A stretch of 14,887 nt of DNA, from contig JANZKD010000029.1 in the NCBI GenBank assembly GCA_025061245.1, forward strand, positions 1 to 14,887, read 5' to 3'. How positions within the stretch are numbered: position 1 is the first letter of the stretch; each line of letters starts with the position of its first letter. Under the pieces are notes generated by a model. The model searched no databases. It worked only from the letters and a program-made list of their open reading frames with translations, and had not been told where the DNA came from. Positions 6,834 through 12,979 of this stretch are shown here, piece after piece. The stretch is from Candidatus Culexmicrobium profundum. GTDB lineage: Archaea > Thermoproteota > Methanomethylicia > Culexarchaeales > Culexmicrobiaceae. The translations under genes and the position numbers were made by a program.

Positions 6834-7820
6834 TTAACTCTCTAACACTCCTCTAATCATCCTCAAAATACTTTTTGAATGATGACGTATAGTATACTCG
6901 GTGGAGCCAAGATATATTGATAATAATTTTTGTGAAAGAAGAGGTTTCAATCCAAGTTTTTTAGATACAATCTTATCAGATACATATACTATTGATACAG
7001 CTAGAAGATATGGATTCTTACCAGCCTTAAACCGCTCATCCATAAAGTTTAGTATTTTATATGATTCTCTTTCAAGCAATAGAAAATACTCTTGATAATC
7101 AACTTCATAATCATCCAGCAATCTCCTAACACGATAATTAGCTCTCAACTTGCTTATGATTTTAGGGATATAGTTTTGTGGATTTGGAACCCTATACTCA
7201 AGATTCAAGTCCTTCAATATCATAGAAATTGCCTTAGATAGGGAGCGAAGTATGACACGATGCCCTATCTTCATAAATGAATCTGAAACTTCACTTAAAG
7301 TCAATGGATATTTCAACTCTCTCGCTGCAATAATTAATGAAGCTGCAGCTATCAAGTAGCTTGAGCCAGCATCTCTACTTTGCTTAAAGGCCTTTAAGTA
7401 GAGGTAACATGCTCTCTCATAAACAGAACGAGGTATATGTAGAAGAGAACACACTCTATTTAAGACATTTAGAGCATTAATCTTCGTCTTATTTAAGTTA
7501 AATTTTAGGCAGAGATCATTAACACTCTTAAGCTTTGAAAACCTCTTATAATCTAAAATTGTTCCCCGATGATCCTTAAATTGCCCTTTACATCTAAGAA
7601 TAATTGAACCCAAACCATCACTCCTAATAGGCTTCCCATCAGGATTAACATAAACTTTAGAAGAAGCAGTAAAATCAGATAAAGGTTCGATCTCAAATAA
7701 GGGAGACTTATAAACCACATCTACTATCAGCCCACAATTTGAGCACACAAGCTCACCATAATCAGATACAACCAACACACCACCGCACTCTTTACATTTC
7801 ATCTCATTGCTACTCTTCAT
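6834..7820 (-). CDS. Divergent transcription initiation factor B (TFB) paralogue
   Basis: A 328-residue TFIIB family protein. The N-terminal zinc ribbon uses Cys 9, 12, 26 and 29 (C-K-E-C ... C-S-N-C). Two cyclin-like repeats follow, at about 95-190 and 205-325, the first containing a typical S-S-Y-L-I-A-A-A-S-L-I-I-A-A-R-E. The B-reader/linker between ribbon and core is divergent: the usual GPEWRAF segment is absent, though D-G-K-P-I-R-S-D-G-L-G-S-I-I corresponds to the end of the linker. It would recruit RNA polymerase at TBP-bound promoters. It heads the pilus block, suggesting a specialised role (inference). ATG at 7820 follows GGGGGC; a TTG at 7832 is possible but less likely. The stop is 9 bases and in frame from the ATPase TTG. 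It could be the only TFB or one of several; the window cannot say. Confidence 0.85.
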   Translation of the reverse strand: MKSSNEMKCKECGGVLVVSDYGELVCSNCGLIVDVVYKSPLFEIEPLSDFTASSKVYVNPDGKPIRSDGLGSIILRCKGQFKDHRGTILDYKRFSKLKSVNDLCLKFNLNKTKINALNVLNRVCSLLHIPRSVYERACYLYLKAFKQSRDAGSSYLIAAASLIIAARELKYPLTLSEVSDSFMKIGHRVILRSLSKAISMILKDLNLEYRVPNPQNYIPKIISKLRANYRVRRLLDDYEVDYQEYFLLLERESYKILNFMDERFKAGKNPYLLAVSIVYVSDKIVSKKLGLKPLLSQKLLSIYLGSTEYTIRHHSKSILRMIRGVLES

Positions 7821-7967
7821 AATAGCCCCCAAAAAGAAAAAATATTAAATAACTATTAAACTTTTCTTTATAAGAAAGTATGATTAAAAGAACAAATAAT
7901 CTTATTTAATAAATATAAAATATTTTTAATTGACTAGGGATGTAATAGGGAGAGAAGGATGAAAATA
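7821..7967 (-). promoter_or_regulatory. Promoter region of the TFB-pilus block
   Basis: A 147-base AT-rich gap between the stop of the Rpo8-like gene and the TFB ATG, with both genes on the minus strand. The minus strand reads CTTATAAAG at 7866-7874, a good archaeal TATA element. It lies about 46 bases before the ATG, implying transcription from about 7842 and a leader of some 22 bases that includes GGGGGC. Short TTTC/GAAA arms flank the TATA box. The part nearer 7967 is where the Rpo8-like transcript should end; T-rich runs on the minus strand (around 7905-7927) could serve as terminator. No longer element was seen. Confidence 0.5.
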
Positions 7968-8342
7968 TCATTGCTTAGCTAAACCAATCCAGATGGTTGA
8001 TACATCAGCTAAGAAGTCATCTCTACCTGTAAATCTAAGTTGTAGCCCATGAATTGAAATCCAATATTTTATTTCCTCACCTTCTTTACTTCGTTTAAAT
8101 ACTGTCCCATTAAGAATTATTATAGGAGAACCATACTCACTTAAATCTTCAGGTGAAATGGGATCACTAGATAAAAGCATATTAACAGCATCATCTTCAC
8201 TTATTTTCGATACAACAAGTTGCTCAGGCAACTCCAGTTTAAAGGTGAATGGTTTTTCTATACCTGAAAGCGATATTAACAGTATCCCAGAGGTTTCAGT
8301 TCTCTCTATATTTTCAACCCTTAATGCCACAGCATACTTCAT
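7968..8342 (-). CDS. Probable RNA polymerase subunit Rpo8 (RpoG)
   Basis: A 124-residue beta-rich acidic protein that I assign to Rpo8, the archaeal counterpart of eukaryotic Rpb8. It resembles Sulfolobus Rpo8 (about 130 residues) in overall plan: an N-terminal strand around V-A-L-R-V-E-N-I-E, a middle acidic section, then I-I-I-L-N-G-T-V-F with a charged loop, Y-W-I-S-I-H-G-L-Q-L-R-F and a final I-W-I-G-L-A-K. The match is by recalled pattern, not alignment. Upstream TTG at 8372 would add 10 unlikely residues. ATG at 8342 is preferred: the minus-strand TTTTATAG (8362-8369) is about 25 bases upstream, which fits a leaderless transcript. It is divergent from the SmAP3-tgtA pair. An unrelated OB-fold protein is the main alternative. 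Confidence 0.6.
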   Translation of the reverse strand: MKYAVALRVENIERTETSGILLISLSGIEKPFTFKLELPEQLVVSKISEDDAVNMLLSSDPISPEDLSEYGSPIIILNGTVFKRSKEGEEIKYWISIHGLQLRFTGRDDFLADVSTIWIGLAKQ

Positions 8343-8423
8343 ATTTCTCGACCAGAAGAGGCTATAAAACAAAAAACAAATAAATTATTCTGTTCCAATC
8401 GAAATCAGTTGGAGGAAAATATA
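8343..8423. promoter_or_regulatory. Divergent promoter region, rpo8-like / SmAP3
   Basis: An 81-base gap between divergent starts. Minus strand: TTTTATAG at 8362-8369, placed for leaderless initiation at the ATG at 8342. Plus strand: AAATAAATTATTC around 8378-8390 is a TATA candidate that would start transcription near 8405-8410, and GGAGG at 8411-8415 is the Shine-Dalgarno for the ATG at 8424, with 8-base spacing. That GGAGG also excludes a TTG at 8409, because it would lie inside the gene. Confidence 0.55.
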
Positions 8424-8867
8424 ATGGTGAGTAGTATAACTAGTGCGGGGAGTTCAAGATTTCTGAGAGAACTTGCCGCATTATTGGATAAAATGGTTAG
8501 TGTAAAAACCATTCATGGAAAAGCATATAGTGGCCGTTTAATCGGATATGATCCCACCACATTAAGTCTATGCTTATCTGATGCAAAGAGTGAAGAGGGT
8601 GCAGTTTATGCAAGAGTATTCATTAGAGGAGACGTTATATCGGAGATTATAAGACAAGAAGAACCATTCGACTTAAAGGGACTTGCTAAGAGATTGGAGA
8701 AAATGTTTCCAAACATGGTTAAATTATATGAAGATGCAGGTGTCATAGTCGTCATGGATAAAATTAGAGTAACAGAGGAAGGAGTTGTTGAAGGAACAGG
8801 TCCAGTTGCTGAAAGAGTAAAAAGAGTATATGAACAATTTATATCAGAAAAGAAAAGCAGTGAATAG
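8424..8867 (+). CDS. Sm-like archaeal protein, SmAP3 type with C-terminal domain
   Basis: A 147-residue Lsm-fold protein. Residues about 12-78 form the Sm domain: Sm1 with HGKAYSGRLIGYDPTTLSL (31-49) and Sm2 with V-F-I-R-G-D-V-I-S-E-I (65-75), including the canonical RG of the RNA-binding loop. A further domain (about 81-140; P-F-D-L-K-G-L-A-K-R-L-E-K-M-F then V-I-V-V-M-D-K-I-R-V) follows, as in the two-domain SmAP3 known from Pyrobaculum. Rings of such proteins bind U-rich RNA. ATG at 8424 is fixed by GGAGG 8 bases upstream. The stop is 3 bases before tgtA, so the two are cotranscribed, linking an RNA chaperone with a tRNA-modifying enzyme. Confidence 0.85.
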   Translation: MVSSITSAGSSRFLRELAALLDKMVSVKTIHGKAYSGRLIGYDPTTLSLCLSDAKSEEGAVYARVFIRGDVISEIIRQEEPFDLKGLAKRLEKMFPNMVKLYEDAGVIVVMDKIRVTEEGVVEGTGPVAERVKRVYEQFISEKKSSE

Positions 8868-8870
8868 TAC

Positions 8871-10481
8871 ATGGCATTTGAAATAAAAGAGAGGGATCTA
8901 GCAGGAAGGATAGGGAAGATAGCGACGAAGAAGGGTGTACTTGAAACTCCAATTTTTCTTCCTGTAATAAACCCTTGGAATAACATTATTCCAATCGAGG
9001 AATTAAAGGAAAAATTTAGCTTAAAAGCAGTCATAACAAACGCATACATAATAAAGAAAAAATTGCTTTCAAAGGGAAGAGATGTCTTTGATGTCCATGA
9101 AATAATAAACTTTGACAAAATTATAATGACAGATTCAGGTGCATACCAGTTACTAGTCTATGGAACAATTGATCTAAAAGCTGAAGAGATAATTAGAATT
9201 CAAGAAAAACTAAACAGTGACATAGCAGTTATACTCGATATACCAACATCGAAAGACCTTCCTTACAAAGAAGCACTAGAAACTGTAAAGAAAACTTTAG
9301 AAAACGCTGAAGTCAGCCTAAAAGCTAAATCTAGAGAAGATATTCTATGGGTTGGACCGGTGCAAGGTGGACCATACGAAGACTTAGTTGAACTCTGTGC
9401 GAAAAAATTGAGTAAAATGGATTTCGACATCTATGGAATTGGAGGCCCAACCCAATTTATGGAAAAATATCAGTTCGATGAATTAATTGACTTAGTCATG
9501 ACAGCCAAAGAGGAACTCCCAATAGAAAAGCCGATTCATCTTTTCGGTGCAGGTCATCCAATAGTAATGCCACTACTAGTAGCAATGGGTTGTGACACCT
9601 TTGACTCAGCCTCATATGCATTATATGCAAGAGATGAACGCTACATAACACCACTCAGAACAATAAAATTTTCCAGATTAAAATATCTCCCCTGCAACTG
9701 TAATGTATGCTCAAGGTTCGAAGTAGAAGATTTAAGAGAAATGGAAAGAAGAGAAAGAATAAAACTCATAGCCGAACATAACCTCTCAGTAATATTGAGA
9801 GAAATTGATGAAATAAAACAGGCAATACATGAAGGTTCGCTTTGGGAATTAATTGAAATAAAAGCAAAAGCACACCCACAGCTATACAAAGCCATCAAAA
9901 AGCTAAGTAAATACAAGAATTACCTAGAAAAATTCGACCCAATAGTAAAAGGAGAAATTAAGGGAATATTCTACACTGGAAGTGAAGGATTAATACGCCC
10001 AGAAGTAACAAGACACCTAATGAAAATGAGAGAAAACATTAGATTTCCAGAAAAAAGAATCCTAATATTAATACCAGATCCAAAAGAGAAACCATTCAGT
10101 AAAAGTAGATATGTACGAGAAATCATGAAGATCATTAAGAAAAGCTGCCATGAAGAAAAAATAAATAAAATACATGAATGCATCTATTGTATTCCCTTCG
10201 GCGTCATACCATTAGAATTAGATGAAGTCTATCCTCTCTCACAATATGAAGCAGTTGAAAGTAGAAATGAAGATGAAAGAGAAGTAATATTCAATTCAAT
10301 AAAAGAACTAATCTCCCAAAACAAATACTCAAATGTCATCTTCATAAGTGCAGAGAACATAGCCCAAGTAATCATAGAAAAATTAAAGCATTTATGCCGA
10401 GAAAGAAAAATTTCACTTCACATCATAGAAGAGAAAACTCTTAAAAAACTTCACGACATATTAAAGAAAGTGGAAATTTAA
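8871..10481 (+). CDS. tgtA: Archaeosine tRNA-guanine transglycosylase, apparently without PUA
   Basis: Exchanges guanine-15 in the tRNA D-loop for preQ0, the first committed step to archaeosine. The catalytic domain is 1-340: TDSGAYQ with Asp88 (general acid/base position) and CDTFDSASYALYAR with Asp245 (nucleophile position). Zinc ligands are Cys275, Cys277, Cys280 and His303, nearly identical in spacing to Pyrococcus TGT. Residues about 360-536 form a second, DUF5591-like domain (G-V-I-P-L-E-L-D-E-V-Y-P-L-S-Q-Y-E). The protein is 536 residues against about 582 for P. horikoshii and ends at K-K-V-E-I, so the usual C-terminal PUA domain that opens up the tRNA appears to be missing; it may be encoded elsewhere, as in split TGTs. 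ATG is 3 bases after the SmAP3 stop with no Shine-Dalgarno, suggesting coupled translation. Confidence 0.92.
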   Translation: MAFEIKERDLAGRIGKIATKKGVLETPIFLPVINPWNNIIPIEELKEKFSLKAVITNAYIIKKKLLSKGRDVFDVHEIINFDKIIMTDSGAYQLLVYGTIDLKAEEIIRIQEKLNSDIAVILDIPTSKDLPYKEALETVKKTLENAEVSLKAKSREDILWVGPVQGGPYEDLVELCAKKLSKMDFDIYGIGGPTQFMEKYQFDELIDLVMTAKEELPIEKPIHLFGAGHPIVMPLLVAMGCDTFDSASYALYARDERYITPLRTIKFSRLKYLPCNCNVCSRFEVEDLREMERRERIKLIAEHNLSVILREIDEIKQAIHEGSLWELIEIKAKAHPQLYKAIKKLSKYKNYLEKFDPIVKGEIKGIFYTGSEGLIRPEVTRHLMKMRENIRFPEKRILILIPDPKEKPFSKSRYVREIMKIIKKSCHEEKINKIHECIYCIPFGVIPLELDEVYPLSQYEAVESRNEDEREVIFNSIKELISQNKYSNVIFISAENIAQVIIEKLKHLCRERKISLHIIEEKTLKKLHDILKKVEI

Positions 10482-10489
10482 TAGCCAAG

Positions 10490-11215
10490 TTACATGTATG
10501 AAAGACGTTTACGCTCACTCTTAATTTGTTCACTCCACTCTTTTAAGAGCAATTGAACCTCCTTCTCAATTCTCTGAGCATCCATCATCAATTTGGTTAC
10601 ATCAACATTTAACTTGTATAGATTATTCAAGAAATCTATGGCCTTAGCTGCAGCTAAAGGATCAGGACGTGAAGCATCAGCATATGGCAATATAGCTAAT
10701 GCAGGAAAACCTCTAATTTCAAATCGAGACAGCATTAAAGCCAATAAACCATAGGCATATAGTCCCCTCTCAAGCATTGGTAAATTAATGTTCTTATGAC
10801 TATTTTTAAAAGCGGAAGTCATTATGAAACGATACAAGTCATTCTCATCTCTCTGAAACTGTTTATTTAAACCCCCAATCAAAATAGCCTCTGAAAAACC
10901 ATTACTTAAAACCCAATCAGCAACTTTCAAGGAAAATTTACTCTGATCCTTCAAACTAGGCAACACTTGAGTTAAAAGAAAAACATATTGCGAATACCTA
11001 TAGAGCTCAAAGGGGGTAATAACACCACTATCACCAGCTGAAACAATTGGCGGTAAATTTAAGGTTTCAATAAACCCTATTTTCTCAGCCTTTAGCTCTG
11101 AAATTAAATGCTTAATAGCTATAAATCCAGTCAATCCAATACCATGAAAACCGGTGATAAACACATTTCCAGTGAAATCTAAATCTTCACGCAACAACAC
11201 TATCCTAATCGACAT
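10490..11215 (-). CDS. PAC2 family (proteasome assembly chaperone-like) protein
   Basis: A 241-residue protein of the PAC2/DUF75 family. N-terminal G-N-V-F-I-T-G-F-H-G-I-G-L-T-G matches the PAC2 nucleotide-fold-like signature (G-x-P-G-I-G-x-V-G in relatives). L-N-L-P-P-I-V, an A-I-L-I-G-G-L strand, a glycine-containing L-E-R-G-L-Y-A-Y-G-L and the Y-A-D-A-S-R-P-D-P-L-A-A-A-K-A-I stretch are all typical. A charged C-terminal helix follows (about 200-240). Family members are related to eukaryotic proteasome assembly chaperones, but the archaeal function is not settled. The frame extends to a start at 11353 that would overlap aCPSF2; ATG at 11215 begins the conserved domain and is chosen. It is convergent with tgtA, with an 8-base gap. 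Confidence 0.82.
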   Translation of the reverse strand: MSIRIVLLREDLDFTGNVFITGFHGIGLTGFIAIKHLISELKAEKIGFIETLNLPPIVSAGDSGVITPFELYRYSQYVFLLTQVLPSLKDQSKFSLKVADWVLSNGFSEAILIGGLNKQFQRDENDLYRFIMTSAFKNSHKNINLPMLERGLYAYGLLALMLSRFEIRGFPALAILPYADASRPDPLAAAKAIDFLNNLYKLNVDVTKLMMDAQRIEKEVQLLLKEWSEQIKSERKRLSYM

Positions 11216-11294
11216 TTCAACCACACTACACAACTTTGATAAACCCCAATAAAAAATTAAACTATAGTCAAAGAAGGGTGAAAGAGGACGTATA
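11216..11294. promoter_or_regulatory. Divergent promoter region, PAC2 / aCPSF2
   Basis: A 79-base gap. AAAAAATTAA (11251-11260) can serve as an AT-rich TATA element for aCPSF2, and its complement, with GTTTATC (11238-11244, minus strand), for the PAC2 gene. AGAGG at 11283-11287, 7 bases before the ATG at 11295, is the Shine-Dalgarno of aCPSF2. Assignment of each box is tentative. Confidence 0.45.
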
Positions 11295-12563
11295 ATGACA
11301 AAAATAGAAATAGACATTTTAGGTGGAGGAAGAGAAGTAGGTAGATCAGCCATTCTACTAAAGGCAAATGAGAAGAAAGTACTTTTCGATTATGGAGTAA
11401 TGTTTAGTGATGGAGAACCAGAATTCCCACTCCATGTAGCACCAAAAGAAATAGACGCAATATTCCTAAGCCACGCTCACCTAGACCACTCAGGAGGACT
11501 ACCACTACTCTACGTTACAGAAAATCCAAAGCTAATTACAACAAAGCTCACAGCTGAAATCACTGAACTGTTAATACAAGACTTCATACATATATCGGGA
11601 TACTTCCTACCCTATGAACATTTAGAGCTAAAAAGTATGATGCAATCAGTAACTCCCATAAATTATAACGACAGCATGAAAATTGGACCATTAACAGTGA
11701 AATTCCTAAATGCAGGACATATTCCAGGAAGTATCATGACAATACTGGAGGTCAACAATAAAAGAATACTTTACACTGGTGATATAAATACAATAAACAC
11801 AAGGCTACTAAAAGGAGCGCCCAAAAAACTTCCAAAGCTAGATGCAATAATAATTGAATCTACATATGCTACCGTCAACCATCCAGATAGAAAGGAAACA
11901 GAGAAAAAATTCATTAAAGGAATAACAGAAGTCGTTGATAATGGAGGAATAGTATTAATTCCAGCCTTTTCAGTGGGGAGATCACAAGAAGTATTATGCA
12001 TTATTAGAGCATATAAATTGAAATATCCAGTTACACTTGACGGCATGGCAAGAAAGGCGAGTAGAATAATGCTTCGACATCCAAGATTCTTTAGAAACTA
12101 CAAGCTACTAGTCAGAGCACTAGAAAAAGCAAAATGGGTTTCAGGATGGTCGGATAGAAGAAAAGCATGTAAGAAGCCTGGAATAATAGTTTCACCAGCT
12201 GGAATGTTAAAAGGAGGAAACGCAGTATTTTATATGAAAAAACTTGCGAGAAATGAAAGAAACGCAGTATTTCTAGTATCCTATCAAATTCCAGGTACAC
12301 CGGGACATATTCTACTAGAAAGCGGAGTCTTCAACTTTGGGAAGAAAGTGGAAAAAGTTAAGTCAAGAGTAGAATGGTTCGATTTTTCATCACATTGCGG
12401 ACGGAAAGAACTACTAGAAATTATAGGTAAGATGAAGAAAGATACAAAGGTTATACTCGTACATGGAGAAGAAGGTGACATTGAAAAGCTAGGTGAAGAA
12501 ATAGTTGAAGAATTCAAATTAGAAGTCATAGTACCCAAAAATGGCGATAAAATAGAAATTTAA
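11295..12563 (+). CDS. aCPSF2, beta-CASP metallo-beta-lactamase ribonuclease
   Basis: A 422-residue RNase of the CPSF73/RNase J superfamily, with possible endonuclease and 5'-exonuclease roles in RNA maturation. Metallo-beta-lactamase motifs: Asp32 region (L-F-D-Y-G), SHAHLDH (59-65), AGHIPGS with His142, and TGDINT with Asp163. beta-CASP motifs: I-I-I-E-S-T-Y with Glu189 (A), FSSHCGR with His367 (B) and LVHGE with His390 (C). All metal ligands are present. It lacks the N-terminal KH domains of aCPSF1, and the opening L-G-G-G-R-E-V-G-R-S is characteristic of aCPSF2 rather than aRNase J. Its stop codon directly abuts the 3' end of the convergent tRNA-Val gene, so any 3' extension of its mRNA would carry antisense tRNA. 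Confidence 0.92.
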   Translation: MTKIEIDILGGGREVGRSAILLKANEKKVLFDYGVMFSDGEPEFPLHVAPKEIDAIFLSHAHLDHSGGLPLLYVTENPKLITTKLTAEITELLIQDFIHISGYFLPYEHLELKSMMQSVTPINYNDSMKIGPLTVKFLNAGHIPGSIMTILEVNNKRILYTGDINTINTRLLKGAPKKLPKLDAIIIESTYATVNHPDRKETEKKFIKGITEVVDNGGIVLIPAFSVGRSQEVLCIIRAYKLKYPVTLDGMARKASRIMLRHPRFFRNYKLLVRALEKAKWVSGWSDRRKACKKPGIIVSPAGMLKGGNAVFYMKKLARNERNAVFLVSYQIPGTPGHILLESGVFNFGKKVEKVKSRVEWFDFSSHCGRKELLEIIGKMKKDTKVILVHGEEGDIEKLGEEIVEEFKLEVIVPKNGDKIEI

Positions 12564-12636
12564 TGGGCGGGGTGGGATTCGAACCCACGATCTCCGCCGT
12601 GTGAGGGCGGAATCCTAACCACTAGACCACCCGCCC
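12564..12636 (-). tRNA. tRNA-Val (anticodon CAC)
   Basis: A 73-base cloverleaf on the minus strand. Acceptor GGGCGGG pairs with CCCGCCC, all seven G:C. The D arm is GTCT-AGTGGTTA-GGAT with GG at 18-19. The anticodon stem CCGCC/GGCGG encloses the loop CTCACAC, giving anticodon CAC after T33 (valine, GUG). There is a 5-base variable region, and T arm GTGGG-TTCGAAT-CCCAC. Discriminator is A; CCA is not encoded and no intron is visible. The discriminator base is next to the stop codon of aCPSF2 on the other strand. Confidence 0.97.
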
Positions 12637-12655
12637 AATAAAATAATGGTAATTT

Positions 12656-12668
12656 CAACTTAAAACTA
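12656..12668 (-). promoter_or_regulatory. TATA element of tRNA-Val
   Basis: The minus strand reads AGTTTTAAGTTGA here, centred about 25 bases upstream of the mature tRNA 5' end. Transcription would start at or just before the first tRNA base, leaving little or no leader for RNase P to remove. This is based on spacing and AT content only. Confidence 0.5.
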
Positions 12669-12732
12669 TCACTATACATTTCTTTACCATGAACTTCAAG
12701 GACATCAGAAAACAGTCGAGCAATTTAGAAAG

Positions 12733-12894
12733 CTATCGTGTACGTTCCCTACGCTTCCAACGTAAATTCTTACTTTTACAGCGCCTACATTTCTCTGCTG
12801 AACGAGGATTTCTAGCACCACATCTCCTACAAATCTTTATGAAAAGTCTACGTTGCTGAGCAATATGAAGTTTTTCTGGGTCGTGTATAGGCAT
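12733..12894 (-). CDS. rpl40e: 50S ribosomal protein L40e
   Basis: A 53-residue zinc ribbon protein of the large ribosomal subunit. The minus strand from ATG at 12894 gives M-P-I-H-D-P-E-K-L-H-I-A-Q-Q-R, then CRRC (Cys22, Cys25) and CRRC (Cys36, Cys39) separated by ten residues including G-A-R-N-P-R, and a basic tail ending W-K-R-R-E-R-T-R. This is the standard archaeal L40e, matching the part fused to ubiquitin in eukaryotes, at normal length. A GGGG lies 7 bases upstream of the ATG. It is upstream of and co-directional with tRNA-Val, about 96 bases apart, and divergent from the helical protein at 12980. Confidence 0.95.
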   Translation of the reverse strand: MPIHDPEKLHIAQQRRLFIKICRRCGARNPRSAEKCRRCKSKNLRWKRRERTR

Positions 12895-12979
12895 TGTCCA
12901 TCCCCTGCAAAATACAATAGAGCAGAATTATAAAGTTTTTGATTGTAATAATATATTGTCATAATATAGAGGGAAAAAT
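12895..12979. promoter_or_regulatory. Divergent promoter region, L40e / helical protein
   Basis: An 85-base gap. On the minus strand CTTTATAAT (12927-12935) is a clear TATA box about 35 bases before the L40e ATG, giving a leader of around 10 bases. On the plus strand TAATAATATATT (12946-12957) is the matching candidate, and GAGGG at 12969-12973, 6 bases before the ATG at 12980, is the Shine-Dalgarno of the helical protein. Confidence 0.6.

Noticed and set aside
7861..7880. TTTC/GAAA arms around the TATA box of the TFB promoter, as a possible operator.
   Set aside because: Arms of only about four matching bases in very AT-rich DNA are expected by chance.
7952..7984. Plus-strand mini-ORF after GAGAAGG: ATG followed by six codons (MKISLLS) and TAA.
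   Set aside because: It lies opposite the 3' end of the Rpo8-like gene with nothing downstream on the plus strand to control; seven codons can arise by chance.
8606..9118. Minus-strand 170-residue frame across the SmAP3-tgtA junction.
   Set aside because: Ser/Phe-rich antisense of two well-supported genes, with no domain or ribosome binding site.
12564..12636. tRNA-Glu reading, because the D and anticodon arms resemble archaeal tRNA-Glu.
   Set aside because: With T at position 33 and the CCGCC/GGCGG stem, the anticodon is CAC, not CTC, which is valine.
12647..12692. Inverted repeat ATGGTAA ... TTACCAT between tRNA-Val and L40e.
   Set aside because: Seven bases with a 32-base loop is too weak; no sRNA C/D boxes or terminator features accompany it.
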